A stretch of 64,000 nt of DNA. Origin: Ralstonia sp. NFACC01 (lineage in GTDB: Bacteria > Pseudomonadota > Gammaproteobacteria > Burkholderiales > Burkholderiaceae). A program made the translations under genes and the position numbers. This document shows, in pieces, positions 37,242 through 51,009 of the stretch. The stretch's first letter is position 1. The number at the start of each line of letters is the position of its first letter. Location of the stretch: NCBI RefSeq assembly GCF_900115545.1, contig NZ_FOWV01000001.1:868001-932000 (forward strand), written 5' to 3'. Under the pieces are notes generated by a model. It saw only the letters and a list, made by a program, of their open reading frames with translations, was not told the origin of the DNA and searched no databases.

Positions 37242-39830
37242 ATGCCCTCCGCTGCTGCCGCCCCTGCCGAAGAAGCCCATCCGCGCGACGCCCTGAAAGC
37301 TGAGCGCGCACACCTGTTCGCGCAGTTCGACCAGCACGCCAACGTTCAGCAACTCGTAACCAAGCTGGCGCGCGCGGTGGACCGTGCGCTGGTTCGGCTC
37401 TGGCAGGAAGAGCTGATGCCAGCCGACTGCGCGCTGATTGCAGTGGGCGGCTACGGGCGCGGCGAACTGTTTCCGCATTCCGATGTGGACATCCTCCTGT
37501 TGCTGCCGGGCACCGCAGACAAGGCATTGGAGGCCCGGCTAGAGGCCTTCATCGGCCGCTGTTGGGACATGGGGCTGGACATCGGCTCGTCGGTGCGCAC
37601 GGTCGACGAATGCATCAATGAAGCCGCACAGGACGTCACGGTACGCACGTCGTTGCTGGAAGCGCGCCTGCTGACCGGCGACGAAGGCCTGTACCGCACG
37701 TTCGAGACGCACTATCAAGGCCACCTCGACGCGGCAGATTTCTTCCAGTCGAAACTGCTGGAAATGCGCCAGCGGCATGCGAAGTACCAGGACACGCCCT
37801 ACTCGCTTGAACCGAACTGCAAGGAAAGCCCAGGCGGCCTGCGCGATCTGCAGGTGATTCTGTGGATGACGCGCGCGGCCGGTTTCGGTTCGAGTTGGAA
37901 TGAGCTGCTTGCCAACGGCCTGCTCACGCGCCGTGAAGCGCAGGAGTTGGCCAGCAATGAACGTCTGCTCAAAACCGTGCGGGCTCGGCTGCACTTACTA
38001 GCCGGGCGTCGCCAGGACGTTCTCGTATTCGACCTGCAGACGCAACTGGCCGAGTCGTTCGGCTACCGTCCGACCACCGCAAAGCGCGCCAGCGAACAGC
38101 TCATGCGCCGCTATTACTGGGTCGCCAAGGCCGTCACGCAGCTCAATACCGTGGTGCTGCAGAACATCGAAGCGAAGCTGTTCCCGAGCGAGCTGGGTAT
38201 CACGCGCAAGATCAACGATCGCTTTGTTGAACGGCAAGGCATGCTCGAAATTGCCGATGCCGATCTCTACCAGCGCGAACCGACGGCAATTCTTGAAACG
38301 TTCCTGCTGTACGAGCAGACGCGCGGCATCAAGGGATTGGCAGCCAGCACGATGCGCGCGCTGTACAACGCACGGACGTTGATGGACGCCAAATGGCGCA
38401 AGGATCCGGCCAACCGCGCGCTGTTCCTGTCGATCCTGCAGCAGCCGCAGGGCATCACACACGCTCTGCGCCTGATGAACCAGACCAGCGTGCTCGGCCG
38501 CTACCTGGTCAACTTCCGCCGCATCGTGGGGCAGATGCAGCACGACCTGTTTCACGTCTACACGGTCGATCAGCACATTCTGATGGTGGTGCGCAATATC
38601 CGCCGCTTCGCCATCGTCGAGCACACGCACGAGTTTCCGTTCTGCAGCCAGTTGATGGCGAACTTCGACAAGCCGTGGGTGCTGACCGTGGCAGCGCTCT
38701 TCCATGACATTGCGAAGGGACGCGGCGGTGACCATTCCGTGCTCGGCATGTCCGACGCGCGACGCTTCTGCAAGGAACACGGCATCGCCAAGGAAGACGC
38801 CGACCTGATCGTCTGGCTCGTCGAACACCATCTGACCATGAGCCAGGTCGCGCAGAAGCAGGACCTGGGCGATCCGGAGGTCATCCGTCATTTCGCCGAT
38901 CTGGTCGGCACCGAGCGTCGATTGACCGCGTTGTATCTGCTGACCGTTGCCGACATCCGCGGCACCAGCCCGAAAGTGTGGAACGCCTGGAAGGGCAAGC
39001 TGCTGGAAGACCTGTATCGCATGACGTTGCGCGTGCTCGGTGGTGCCACCACGGACCCGCACGCCGTACTCGAAGGCCGCAAGGAAGAAGCGCGCGCCCT
39101 ACTGCGTCTGGCCGCACTGGATGACACCGCGCACGAGGCGCTGTGGAAACAGCTCGACGTGGGCGTGTTTCTGCGCCACGACGCGCGCGACATCGCCTGG
39201 TTCACGCGGCACTTCTACAACCGCGTCGACACGACGATCCCGATCGTGCGCGCACGCATTTCACCGGCGGGCGTCGGCCTGCAGGTGGCGGTCTACTCGC
39301 CGGATCGGCCCGATCTTTTCGCACGCATCTGCGGCTACTTCGAGCGCAAGAGCCTGACGATTCTGGACGCCAAGATCCACACCACCAAACACGGCTACGC
39401 GCTCGACACCTTCCAGGTGGCCGACCCCAGCAGCGGCCTGGTGGAACCCGGCCATTACCGCGACATCATCACGCTGGTCGAACACGAACTGGCCGAGCAG
39501 ATCTCGCGCGAAACCGCCCTGCCCGAGCCGCCGCGTGGGCGCATCTCGCGGCAGTCGCGCAGCTTCCCGATCAAGCCCCGTGTCGACCTGCGTGCTGACG
39601 AGCGCGGCCAGTATTACCTGCTCTCCATTTCTGCGACAGACCGCACCGGTCTGCTCTACGCGATTGCCCGCGTGCTCGCACACCGTCGCGTGTCGGTGCA
39701 CACCGCGCGCATCAACACGCTCGGCGAGCGCGTGGAAGACATCTTCCTGGTCGACGGCACTCGCCTGACCCAGGACAACAAACTGCAGCTCGAGCTTGAA
39801 AGCGAGTTGCTTGATGCGCTCGCCATCTGA
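37242..39830 (+). CDS. glnD: PII uridylyltransferase/uridylyl-removing enzyme
   Basis: The 862-residue sensor of nitrogen status adds and removes UMP on PII (GlnB/GlnK) in response to glutamine. The nucleotidyltransferase motif [19 protein letters not shown] lies at about residues 68-86. The HD hydrolase motif [15 protein letters not shown] lies near residue 490. Two ACT domains occupy the C-terminal 170 residues ([23 protein letters not shown] and [23 protein letters not shown]). Length and order match the family. The map-glnD order is shared with many proteobacteria. Confidence 0.97.
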   Translation: MPSAAAAPAEEAHPRDALKAERAHLFAQFDQHANVQQLVTKLARAVDRALVRLWQEELMPADCALIAVGGYGRGELFPHSDVDILLLLPGTADKALEARLEAFIGRCWDMGLDIGSSVRTVDECINEAAQDVTVRTSLLEARLLTGDEGLYRTFETHYQGHLDAADFFQSKLLEMRQRHAKYQDTPYSLEPNCKESPGGLRDLQVILWMTRAAGFGSSWNELLANGLLTRREAQELASNERLLKTVRARLHLLAGRRQDVLVFDLQTQLAESFGYRPTTAKRASEQLMRRYYWVAKAVTQLNTVVLQNIEAKLFPSELGITRKINDRFVERQGMLEIADADLYQREPTAILETFLLYEQTRGIKGLAASTMRALYNARTLMDAKWRKDPANRALFLSILQQPQGITHALRLMNQTSVLGRYLVNFRRIVGQMQHDLFHVYTVDQHILMVVRNIRRFAIVEHTHEFPFCSQLMANFDKPWVLTVAALFHDIAKGRGGDHSVLGMSDARRFCKEHGIAKEDADLIVWLVEHHLTMSQVAQKQDLGDPEVIRHFADLVGTERRLTALYLLTVADIRGTSPKVWNAWKGKLLEDLYRMTLRVLGGATTDPHAVLEGRKEEARALLRLAALDDTAHEALWKQLDVGVFLRHDARDIAWFTRHFYNRVDTTIPIVRARISPAGVGLQVAVYSPDRPDLFARICGYFERKSLTILDAKIHTTKHGYALDTFQVADPSSGLVEPGHYRDIITLVEHELAEQISRETALPEPPRGRISRQSRSFPIKPRVDLRADERGQYYLLSISATDRTGLLYAIARVLAHRRVSVHTARINTLGERVEDIFLVDGTRLTQDNKLQLELESELLDALAI

Positions 39831-39855
39831 GCGCCAGCCTTACCGGTCTAGATTC

Positions 39856-41781
39856 ATGACTACCGATTCCGATGATTTTCCCGGCGACGACGACAAGCGC
39901 GGCGCCAGCGACCCGACTCAGCGCGCCACCCGCCCGGGCAAGCGTGCCACGCTCGGCGTGCGCCGCGACGACGAAGGCAATGCCGTACGTTCCACCGGCA
40001 AACCACTGCGCTCGTCTGACCTGAACCGCGAGCGCCAGCCCCTGCGCCCGTCGCAGCGCCGCCCCAAGCCGGAAGAAGGTGCCGGTAAGCCGCCGCGCCC
40101 CGCACGTCCTCCGCGACGCGACGACGATGGCCAGACGCGCGACGCCAAGCCGCGCCGCACGCAAGGCGATCGCCCACCGCGACGCTTTGATGACGAGCGG
40201 CCGCCTCGCCGATTCAGCGACGAGCAACGACCGCCCCGTCGCTCTGACGATGAGCGTCCGCCGCGACGCTTCGAAGATCGGCCGCCTCGCCGATTCGACG
40301 ACGAACGTCCCCCGCGTCGATTCGACAACGACCGCCCTCCGCGGCGCTTTGACGATGAGCAACGCCCGCCGCGCCGGTTCAATGACGATCAGCGCCCGCC
40401 CCGTCGTTTCGATGACGAACGCCCGCGCCGCTACGGCGACGATCAACGCGCACCGCGCCGTGAGGGCGATCAACGTCCTCCGCGACGTTTTGACGATGAG
40501 CGTCCGCCGCGCCGATACGGTGACGACCAACGCCCGCCACGCCGTTTCGATGACGAGCGTCCGCGACGCTATGGCGACGATCAACGCGCACCGCGCCGTG
40601 AGGGCGATCAACGTCCTCCGCGACGTTTTGACGATGAGCAACGTCCGCCCCGCCGTTTCGATGACGAACGCCCGCGACGCTATGGCGACGATCAACGCGC
40701 GCCCCGTCGTGATGGCGACCAACGTCCTCCGCGTCGCTTTGACGATGAGCGTCCGCCGCGCCGGTACGGTGACGACCAACGCCCGCCACGCCGATTCGAC
40801 GATGAGCAACGGCCGCCGCGGCGCTATGGCGACGATCAACGCGCACCGCGTCGTGATGGTGACCAACGCCCGCCGCGTCGTTTTGATAACGATCGTCCGC
40901 CGCGCCGCTTTGAAGATCGTCCGGCCCGTCCGCAACGGCTCGAGCGCGAGGAACGCGCTCCGCGTCATGCCGAGGAGCAGGCACCACGCCAGGCGCAGCA
41001 AAGCGAATCGAGCGGCTTGGTGCGTCTGTCCAAGCGCATGTCCGAACTGGGTCTATGCTCGCGCCGCGAGGCCGATGAATGGATTCCGCGCGGCTGGGTG
41101 CTCGTGGACGGCGAGCCGGTCACTGAGCTTGGATCGCGCGTCAAACCGGATGCGATCATCGAGATCCATCAGTCGGCGCGATCCGAGCAAGGCGAGCGCG
41201 TGACCGTGCTGATGCATAAGCCGGTCGGTTACGTGTCGGGCCAGGCAGAAGACGGCTATCAGCCGGCCGTTTCGCTGTTCGTGCCGGAAAACCAGTGGGA
41301 AGGCGACCCCACGCGCAAGCGCTTCGCGCCTTGGCAGCGCCGGGCGTTGGCGCCAGCCGGCCGACTGGATATCGACTCCACAGGCTTGCTGGTGTTGACG
41401 CAGGACGGCCGCGTGGCGCGCCACCTGATCGGCGAGGATTCGACGGTCGAGAAGGAATACCTGGTGCGCGTGGTATGGGATTCGCCCAACGGGTTGGTCG
41501 AGCGCGACATCTCCAAGGTCTTCCCGGAAGAGCTGATGGAGAAGCTGCGCTTTGGCCTGTCGCTCGACGGCGAAGAACTCAAGCCCGCGAAGGTGAGCTG
41601 GCAGAACGAAGAGCAGTTGCGCTTCGTGCTGCGCGAAGGCAAGAAACGCCAGATCCGCCGCATGTGCGAACAGGTGGGACTGGAGGTGGTAGGCCTCAAG
41701 CGCATCCGCATGGGCAGCATCGTGCTGGGCGACCTGCCGGTCGGCCAGTGGCGCTTCCTTGGGCCGTTCGAGAAGTTCTGA
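39856..41781 (+). CDS. rluF: RluF-like 23S rRNA pseudouridine synthase with long repetitive N-terminal extension
   Basis: The protein has 641 residues. The enzyme is confined to the last 254: an S4 domain (LVRLSKRMSELGLCSRREAD, from about residue 388), the RsuA/RluB/E/F catalytic motif AGRLDIDSTGLLVLT with Asp505, and a C-terminal LREGKKRQIRRMCEQVG. The SRREAD and RQIRRMCE motifs are closer to E. coli RluF than to RluB, whose label such proteins often carry. The first 387 residues are disordered, mostly tandem RPPRRFDDE-type units rich in Arg, Asp and Pro, likely an RNA-binding or condensate-forming arm. ATG 39856 begins MTTDSDDFPGDDDKR, 25 bp after glnD. The uridine modified is not proven. 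Confidence 0.85.
   Translation: MTTDSDDFPGDDDKRGASDPTQRATRPGKRATLGVRRDDEGNAVRSTGKPLRSSDLNRERQPLRPSQRRPKPEEGAGKPPRPARPPRRDDDGQTRDAKPRRTQGDRPPRRFDDERPPRRFSDEQRPPRRSDDERPPRRFEDRPPRRFDDERPPRRFDNDRPPRRFDDEQRPPRRFNDDQRPPRRFDDERPRRYGDDQRAPRREGDQRPPRRFDDERPPRRYGDDQRPPRRFDDERPRRYGDDQRAPRREGDQRPPRRFDDEQRPPRRFDDERPRRYGDDQRAPRRDGDQRPPRRFDDERPPRRYGDDQRPPRRFDDEQRPPRRYGDDQRAPRRDGDQRPPRRFDNDRPPRRFEDRPARPQRLEREERAPRHAEEQAPRQAQQSESSGLVRLSKRMSELGLCSRREADEWIPRGWVLVDGEPVTELGSRVKPDAIIEIHQSARSEQGERVTVLMHKPVGYVSGQAEDGYQPAVSLFVPENQWEGDPTRKRFAPWQRRALAPAGRLDIDSTGLLVLTQDGRVARHLIGEDSTVEKEYLVRVVWDSPNGLVERDISKVFPEELMEKLRFGLSLDGEELKPAKVSWQNEEQLRFVLREGKKRQIRRMCEQVGLEVVGLKRIRMGSIVLGDLPVGQWRFLGPFEKF
40168..40935 (+). repeat. 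Coding tandem repeats of the RluF extension
   Basis: About 770 bp of degenerate 24-30 bp units encode RPPRRF-DDE, RPRRYGDDQ and RAPRR(E/D)GDQ blocks. A higher-order unit beginning CGCTAYGGCGACGATCAACG recurs at 40429, 40567, 40678 and 40822 (steps of 138, 111 and 144 bp), and the first two copies are nearly identical for about 70 bp. This points to recent unit duplication, so copy number may differ between strains. Confidence 0.85.
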
Positions 41782-41801
41782 GACGGCTCTGCCTAAAGAA
41801 A

Positions 41802-41838
41802 AAAACCGGTCAACGCATTGCGCGCTGACCGGTTTTTT
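41802..41838. terminator. Bidirectional terminator between rluF and the lipoprotein hydrolase
   Basis: An 11-bp stem, positions 41802-41812 (AAAACCGGTCA) with 41826-41836 (TGACCGGTTTT), has A and T runs on either side and serves both converging genes. Confidence 0.9.
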
Positions 41839-41855
41839 TAACCCTGCCGCCTAGA

Positions 41856-42977
41856 TTACAGACGCGGAGCCTGGCAGGCTGCCCCGGTGGTGTTGGCCGA
41901 TGCGGGCATGCCAAACACCGCTTGCGCGCCGCAGCGCGAGCCGAACATCTTCGCTTGGTCGTGACCAACGCCGACCACTTCGTGCGCTTGGTGATTGACG
42001 CGCTTGCGCCCCGCCATGTGGTGCTCGTAGCGCCAGTAGTTGCGTGCGCGGTCGAGGCGCGTCGGGCCTTCGGCCTCGGCGCCGCAGAGCTTGTCGAGTA
42101 CGCGATGGTTCGGGTCGTTGTCGCTCGTGCCGGCCAGGTAGGTCACGTGGCGCTGCGCATATCGGTTGAACAACTGCCGGCCGGTCTTGCCGGCGGCATA
42201 CGGGACCATATCGACCATGCCGTACTTGTAGTGGTCATAGTCCGGGCAGACGCTGGTGCTGTAGCGTGCAAAGCCCTTGCCGCGCGGACGCTCCGGCGTG
42301 AAATACAGATACGACGACGGATTGGCGACCACATAGCGCAGGTCGATGCCGCGCTTGCGGATAGCCTCGTCCACGTTGTTGAGGACGGCGTAGCGTTGCA
42401 CAATCTGGCCGCCGCCCGAATGGCCTGCCACCGTGACGCGCTTGACGTTGGGCGCACGCGCCGGGTCCGTCACGTAGCCGATCAGGTCATCGAGCACCTT
42501 GAGCGAACTCAGGTCCGTGTATGGTGAGTTGGTCGCGTTGAAGCCGCCGATCCAGCCATCCACCGACCAAACCGGCATGCCGTCGAAACCCTTACCCTCA
42601 TCGGGCGTACCGGGAAAGTTCGGAGCAATCAGCAGGATCTCGTCGGGATTGCGGCCGCTGGTCTGGAGCAGATCTGCGCCAGCGGTGTAGTAATCGTTTC
42701 CGTTGCGCTGCAGGCCGTGCTGCACGAATACGACTTCGCGGATGCTGCTCAGATCACCATCGAGCGGATGGTTGGCGTAGACCGGGAAGTCGTAGGCCAC
42801 GGCATCCGCGCCCAGATGCACGCGTTGCCAGACCGGACCCTGCGGCTTCTGCGCAGCCGGTGCGGCCGCCGTGGTTTCGGGAGCCTGCGGCCCCGCGCAG
42901 GCAGCCAACCCAAGCATCGCCGTCATGGCGACCCCAAGCGCCAGCCGGCGCCAGCCCCTCAAACCATCGCGCTTCAT
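41856..42977 (-). CDS. Lipoprotein of the alpha/beta hydrolase fold
   Basis: The 373-residue protein has a lipoprotein signal peptide with lipobox LAAC (Cys27), so it is probably anchored in the outer membrane or periplasm. The hydrolase domain shows QHGLQRNGNDYY as the oxyanion region and GHSGGG with the likely nucleophile Ser188; a histidine near the end (VVGVGHDQAKMF) may complete the triad. It resembles exported esterases of unknown substrate. ATG 42977 is followed by the basic MKRDGLRGWRR. It lies 68 bp after def but is probably expressed separately. Confidence 0.7.
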   Translation of the reverse strand: MKRDGLRGWRRLALGVAMTAMLGLAACAGPQAPETTAAAPAAQKPQGPVWQRVHLGADAVAYDFPVYANHPLDGDLSSIREVVFVQHGLQRNGNDYYTAGADLLQTSGRNPDEILLIAPNFPGTPDEGKGFDGMPVWSVDGWIGGFNATNSPYTDLSSLKVLDDLIGYVTDPARAPNVKRVTVAGHSGGGQIVQRYAVLNNVDEAIRKRGIDLRYVVANPSSYLYFTPERPRGKGFARYSTSVCPDYDHYKYGMVDMVPYAAGKTGRQLFNRYAQRHVTYLAGTSDNDPNHRVLDKLCGAEAEGPTRLDRARNYWRYEHHMAGRKRVNHQAHEVVGVGHDQAKMFGSRCGAQAVFGMPASANTTGAACQAPRL

Positions 42978-43045
42978 ATCGTCTCCGTGGTGGATGAAAC
43001 ACGCGCCCACCCGCCCCCGCAGGTGCGACGCTCCCGCAGTCTCGA

Positions 43046-47242
<4,197 letters not shown>

Positions 47243-50200
47243 TTATGCTGCCTCCGCCATGGTCAGCGCGGCATCCATATCTACCGCCACGATCCGGGAC
47301 ACACCTTGTTCCTGCATGGTCACACCGATGAGCTGTTGCGCCATTTCCATCGCAATCTTGTTGTGAGAAATAAAAACGAATTGGGTCTTGTCGGACATGC
47401 GCTTGACCATATTGGCGTAGCGCTCAGTGTTGGCGTCGTCCAGCGGCGCGTCCACCTCGTCCAGCAAGCAGAACGGGGCCGGGTTCAACTGGAACATCGC
47501 AAACACCAGCGCAATGGCGGTCAGCGCTTTCTCGCCGCCCGACAGCAGGTGAATCGTCGAGTTCTTCTTGCCCGGCGGCTGCGCCATCACCTGCACGCCT
47601 GCGTCGAGAATCTCTTCGCCGGTCATCATCAGCTTGGCCTGGCCGCCACCGAACAGCGTCGGGAACAGCTCGCCAAAGTGATAGTTGACCTGGTCGAACG
47701 TGCCTTGCAGCAACGCACGCGTTTCCTGGTCGATCTTGCGGATGGCGTCTTCCAGCGTGGTGATGGCGTCGGTCAAATCGGCCGATTGGGCATCCAGGAA
47801 GCCCTTGCGCTCGCGCGCCGCTGCCAGTTCGTCGAGCGCGGCCATGTTGACCGGGCCCAGCGCGTTGATGGCGTTGTTGATGCGCGTGACTTCACCTTGC
47901 AGGTACGAAGGCTTCAGATCGCCTGTCAGGCGTTCAGCCAGCGCGGCTTCGTCCACATTGGCAGCGGTGAGCTGCTCGGTGAACTGCTCCTGGTTCAGGC
48001 GCGCAGCCTGCTCCTTCAACTGCAGTTCGGTAATGCGATCGCGCAGCGGTTGCTGGGCGCGCTCGGCAGTCAGGCGTTGCTCGTCATGCGTGCGCAGTTG
48101 CGCGGTCAGCGCATCCAGTTCCATGCGTGCCAGCCCGAGCTTCTCTTCCTTCTCGGCGCGGCGCTCCAGCGCTTCCTGCAAACCGGTGTGAGCGGTCTGC
48201 TCGTTGATGGTCTCCAGCTCGGCGCGTGCGTTCTCCAGCGTCAGCACGATCTGCTGCGCCTGATCGCTCGCCACCTGGATGTTGCGCTTCAGTTCTGCAA
48301 TGCGGTTCTGCAGATTGCGCTCGGCAAAGTGCGCTTCCTGTGCGCCGCGCTCCTGGTCGCGCAACGCGTTGCGCGCATCGCTCAAGCGAACTTCGAGCGC
48401 CTCGAACGCCTGCTGGCTGTCTTCAAAGCGCGCCTGCATGTCGGCGAGTGCCGCATCGTGCTGCTCGAACGTCGCTTCGGATTCTGCGCGGATGGCACGC
48501 TGCTCTTCGATCTGCGCGCGAATCTCGTCCAACTCGCTGTCGATCTGGCCACTGCGCGCGTTGTAGCGCTCCATCGCCTGCGACAGCTTGAGCACATCCA
48601 TCTGCAGCACATGCACGCGACGTGTGGCCTGCTCGGCGCGGGCCCGCACCTGCGTGAGGTTCTGGCTCGCTTGGCTGTAGGCCGCTTCGGCACGCACGGC
48701 ACCGCTCTTGGCTTCGTCGGCCAACAGCATCTGCGCACGCACCTGCTTGTGCAGGTTCTCGATTTCCTGGGCGCGTGCCAGCATGCCGGCCTGTTCGGAA
48801 TCGGGCGCGTACAACTGCACCGATGACCGGCCAATCAAGTGCCCTGCCTTGATGACAAACGTGCCGCCTTCCGGCAGCGTCTGGCGCGCAGCAAGCGCAG
48901 CCTGCATGTCGTCGGCGACATAGACGTCGGCCAGCCAGTCTTGCAGCACGGCGCGAATGCCTGGCTCCGTCACTTGCACCAGCGACATCAGCGGACGCAA
49001 ACCCGCCGGCGCCTCCACCGGAAGCGCTGCCGGCGGTGGCGCATAGAAGGCCAGCTTGGCCGGCGGCGCGTCGGCCGCAAACGCCTTGATCCAATCCAGG
49101 TTGGACACTTCGAGCGCGCCGAGCTTTTCACGCAGCACGGCTTCGAGTGCCGGCTCCCAGCCCTGCTCGATCTGCAGCTTCTTCCAGAAGCGCGGCAGCT
49201 CGCTCAGTTCATGCTTGGCAAGCCACGGCTGGACTTTGCCGTCGGTTTGCACGTTCTCCTGCAACTGCTTGAGCGCGGCAAGGCGGGCTTCCAGGCTGGC
49301 GATGGCGGCGGCTTCCGATTGCACGCGGTCTTGCGCGGCGCGGCGTGCCTCGTCGAGCAGCGGCACCTCTGTTTCGGTGTCTTCCAGCGCGGCTTGCGCT
49401 TCAGCCAGTACCTCTTCCTGCTCAGCCAGTTCGGCACGCAGCGTTTCGAGCTGCACGTCGTCCGGCTTGTCGAGACCGGATGACTCCTGCGTCAGACGTT
49501 CCCGGCGCTGCTCAAGCTGCAGCAGGGCTTGGTCGGCATTGCGCTGGTGCGCGGCTTCAAGTTTGAGCGCCTGCTCCGATTGAAGGATCGCAGCGCGCTG
49601 ATCGTTCAGCGTGGTCTGTGCGTCGCGCCATTGCGCTTCCATGGCTGGGAGTTCGTCGGCTTTGCGCGCAACGTCCTCAGCGGCCTGCGCGGCGCGCTCC
49701 TCGGCCATGGCGAGCTCTTCCTCGGCCGCCGCAAGGTCTTCCTGCGCCTGCTCGCCCTGCGTATGCCACTGCTCTTGCTGCGCGGTCAGCGTGGCGATCT
49801 GCTGCTGGATGCGATTGCGCGATTCCACCACGTAGCGGATCTCGGCTTCCAGGCGGCTGACTTCGGAGTTGGCTTCGTAGAGCGCGCCCTGCGCGGCGTG
49901 CATCGCATCGGACGAGGCGTAATGCGCAACGCGCATCGTTTCGAGTTCGGCCTCGATGTGGCGCAACTGCGCGGTCTGCGCTTCCAGGTCGATCTGCGCC
50001 TGCTCAATGGCACGCTGATGGCGTTCCTGCTCGCCCTGCGCTTCTCGCTTGCGCAGCAGCCACAGCAGGTGCTGCTTCTCTTCGCCGTCGGCCTGCAGCG
50101 CCTGGAAGCGTTGCGCAACTTCAGCCTGGCCCTCGAGCTTTTCGAGGTTGGAGCCGAGTTCGCGCAGGATGTCTTCCACGCGTGTGAGGTTTTCGCGCGT

Positions 50201-50758
50201 GTCGGAGAGGCGGTTTTCGGTTTCGCGGCGGCGTTCCTTGTACTTCGACACGCCCGCGGCTTCTTCCAGGAAGATGCGCATGTCATCGGGCTTGGCCTCG
50301 ATGATGCGCGAGATCATCCCCTGCCCGATGATGGCGTAGGCGCGCGGCCCAAGGCCCGTGCCGAGGAAGATGTCCTGGATGTCGCGGCGGCGCACCGCCT
50401 GGTTGTTGATGAAGTACGAGGAGGTGCCATCGCGGCTCAGCACGCGCTTGACCGCCACCTCGGCGTATTGGCTCCACTGGCCGGCGGCGCGGCCTTCCGC
50501 GTTGTCAAAGACGAGTTCGACACTGGCCCGGCCAGCCGGCTTGCGCTGGGTCGAGCCGTTGAAGATGACGTCCTGCATCGATTCGCCACGGAGTTCCGCG
50601 GCGCGTGATTCGCCGAGCACCCAGCGCACGGCGTCGATGATGTTGGATTTACCGCAACCGTTCGGACCGACGATGCCGACAAGCTGGCCCGGAACATGAA
50701 AATTGGTCGGATCGACGAAAGACTTGAAGCCTGCGAGCTTGATCGAAGAGAGGCGCAC
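47243..50758 (-). CDS. smc: Chromosome segregation protein SMC
   Basis: The 1171-residue condensin ATPase has Walker A GPNGCGKSN at residues 31-39, two long coiled coils (about 170-500 and 680-990) around a hinge near 520-640, the ABC signature HLLSGGEKALTAIALVFA, and Walker B PFCLLDEVDAPLDDAN. Translation starts at GTG 50758 (MRLSSIKLAGFKSF). It heads the smc-zipA-ligA-def operon linking chromosome organisation, division and replication. The scpA/B partners are not in this window. Confidence 0.97.
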   Translation of the reverse strand: MRLSSIKLAGFKSFVDPTNFHVPGQLVGIVGPNGCGKSNIIDAVRWVLGESRAAELRGESMQDVIFNGSTQRKPAGRASVELVFDNAEGRAAGQWSQYAEVAVKRVLSRDGTSSYFINNQAVRRRDIQDIFLGTGLGPRAYAIIGQGMISRIIEAKPDDMRIFLEEAAGVSKYKERRRETENRLSDTRENLTRVEDILRELGSNLEKLEGQAEVAQRFQALQADGEEKQHLLWLLRKREAQGEQERHQRAIEQAQIDLEAQTAQLRHIEAELETMRVAHYASSDAMHAAQGALYEANSEVSRLEAEIRYVVESRNRIQQQIATLTAQQEQWHTQGEQAQEDLAAAEEELAMAEERAAQAAEDVARKADELPAMEAQWRDAQTTLNDQRAAILQSEQALKLEAAHQRNADQALLQLEQRRERLTQESSGLDKPDDVQLETLRAELAEQEEVLAEAQAALEDTETEVPLLDEARRAAQDRVQSEAAAIASLEARLAALKQLQENVQTDGKVQPWLAKHELSELPRFWKKLQIEQGWEPALEAVLREKLGALEVSNLDWIKAFAADAPPAKLAFYAPPPAALPVEAPAGLRPLMSLVQVTEPGIRAVLQDWLADVYVADDMQAALAARQTLPEGGTFVIKAGHLIGRSSVQLYAPDSEQAGMLARAQEIENLHKQVRAQMLLADEAKSGAVRAEAAYSQASQNLTQVRARAEQATRRVHVLQMDVLKLSQAMERYNARSGQIDSELDEIRAQIEEQRAIRAESEATFEQHDAALADMQARFEDSQQAFEALEVRLSDARNALRDQERGAQEAHFAERNLQNRIAELKRNIQVASDQAQQIVLTLENARAELETINEQTAHTGLQEALERRAEKEEKLGLARMELDALTAQLRTHDEQRLTAERAQQPLRDRITELQLKEQAARLNQEQFTEQLTAANVDEAALAERLTGDLKPSYLQGEVTRINNAINALGPVNMAALDELAAARERKGFLDAQSADLTDAITTLEDAIRKIDQETRALLQGTFDQVNYHFGELFPTLFGGGQAKLMMTGEEILDAGVQVMAQPPGKKNSTIHLLSGGEKALTAIALVFAMFQLNPAPFCLLDEVDAPLDDANTERYANMVKRMSDKTQFVFISHNKIAMEMAQQLIGVTMQEQGVSRIVAVDMDAALTMAEAA

Positions 50759-50801
50759 GTTGTGTTCGTCTCGAAGGGATCAGAAAAGGGGGATAAAGCG
50801 G

Positions 50802-50876
50802 GCGCCCCAGGAACGCGCCTTTGTCATCACACCAACGCCGTGCGGCGCGGAGTGACAAGGCACGCCCCAGGGGCGC
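50802..50876. repeat. Imperfect inverted repeat upstream of smc
   Basis: GCGCCCC (50802-50808) pairs with GGGGCGC (50870-50876). Inside, CCTTTGTCA (50819-50827) pairs with TGACAAGG (50853-50860) with one bulge, giving a 75-nt hairpin-like element. It starts 44 bp before the smc start. The rest of the 50759-51009 gap shows nothing else clear. Confidence 0.4.
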
Positions 50877-51009
50877 GGATGGCGCCATCATACCATTCGC
50901 ACCCCGCCCTCCCGCCAATCAAATCGCTACAAAAATGGACGAAATTTGCGGCGCTAGAGAGCAAATTGCTGCAGTTTTGTAAGCAGTTTCGCCTTCATGG
51001 CAAATCACG

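Noticed and set aside
39712-41001. 429-residue minus-strand open frame opposite the rluF repeat
   Set aside because: It is an antisense shadow of a repetitive GC-rich gene: Arg/Thr/Ala-rich, without domains, and opposed to a gene with clear S4 and catalytic motifs.
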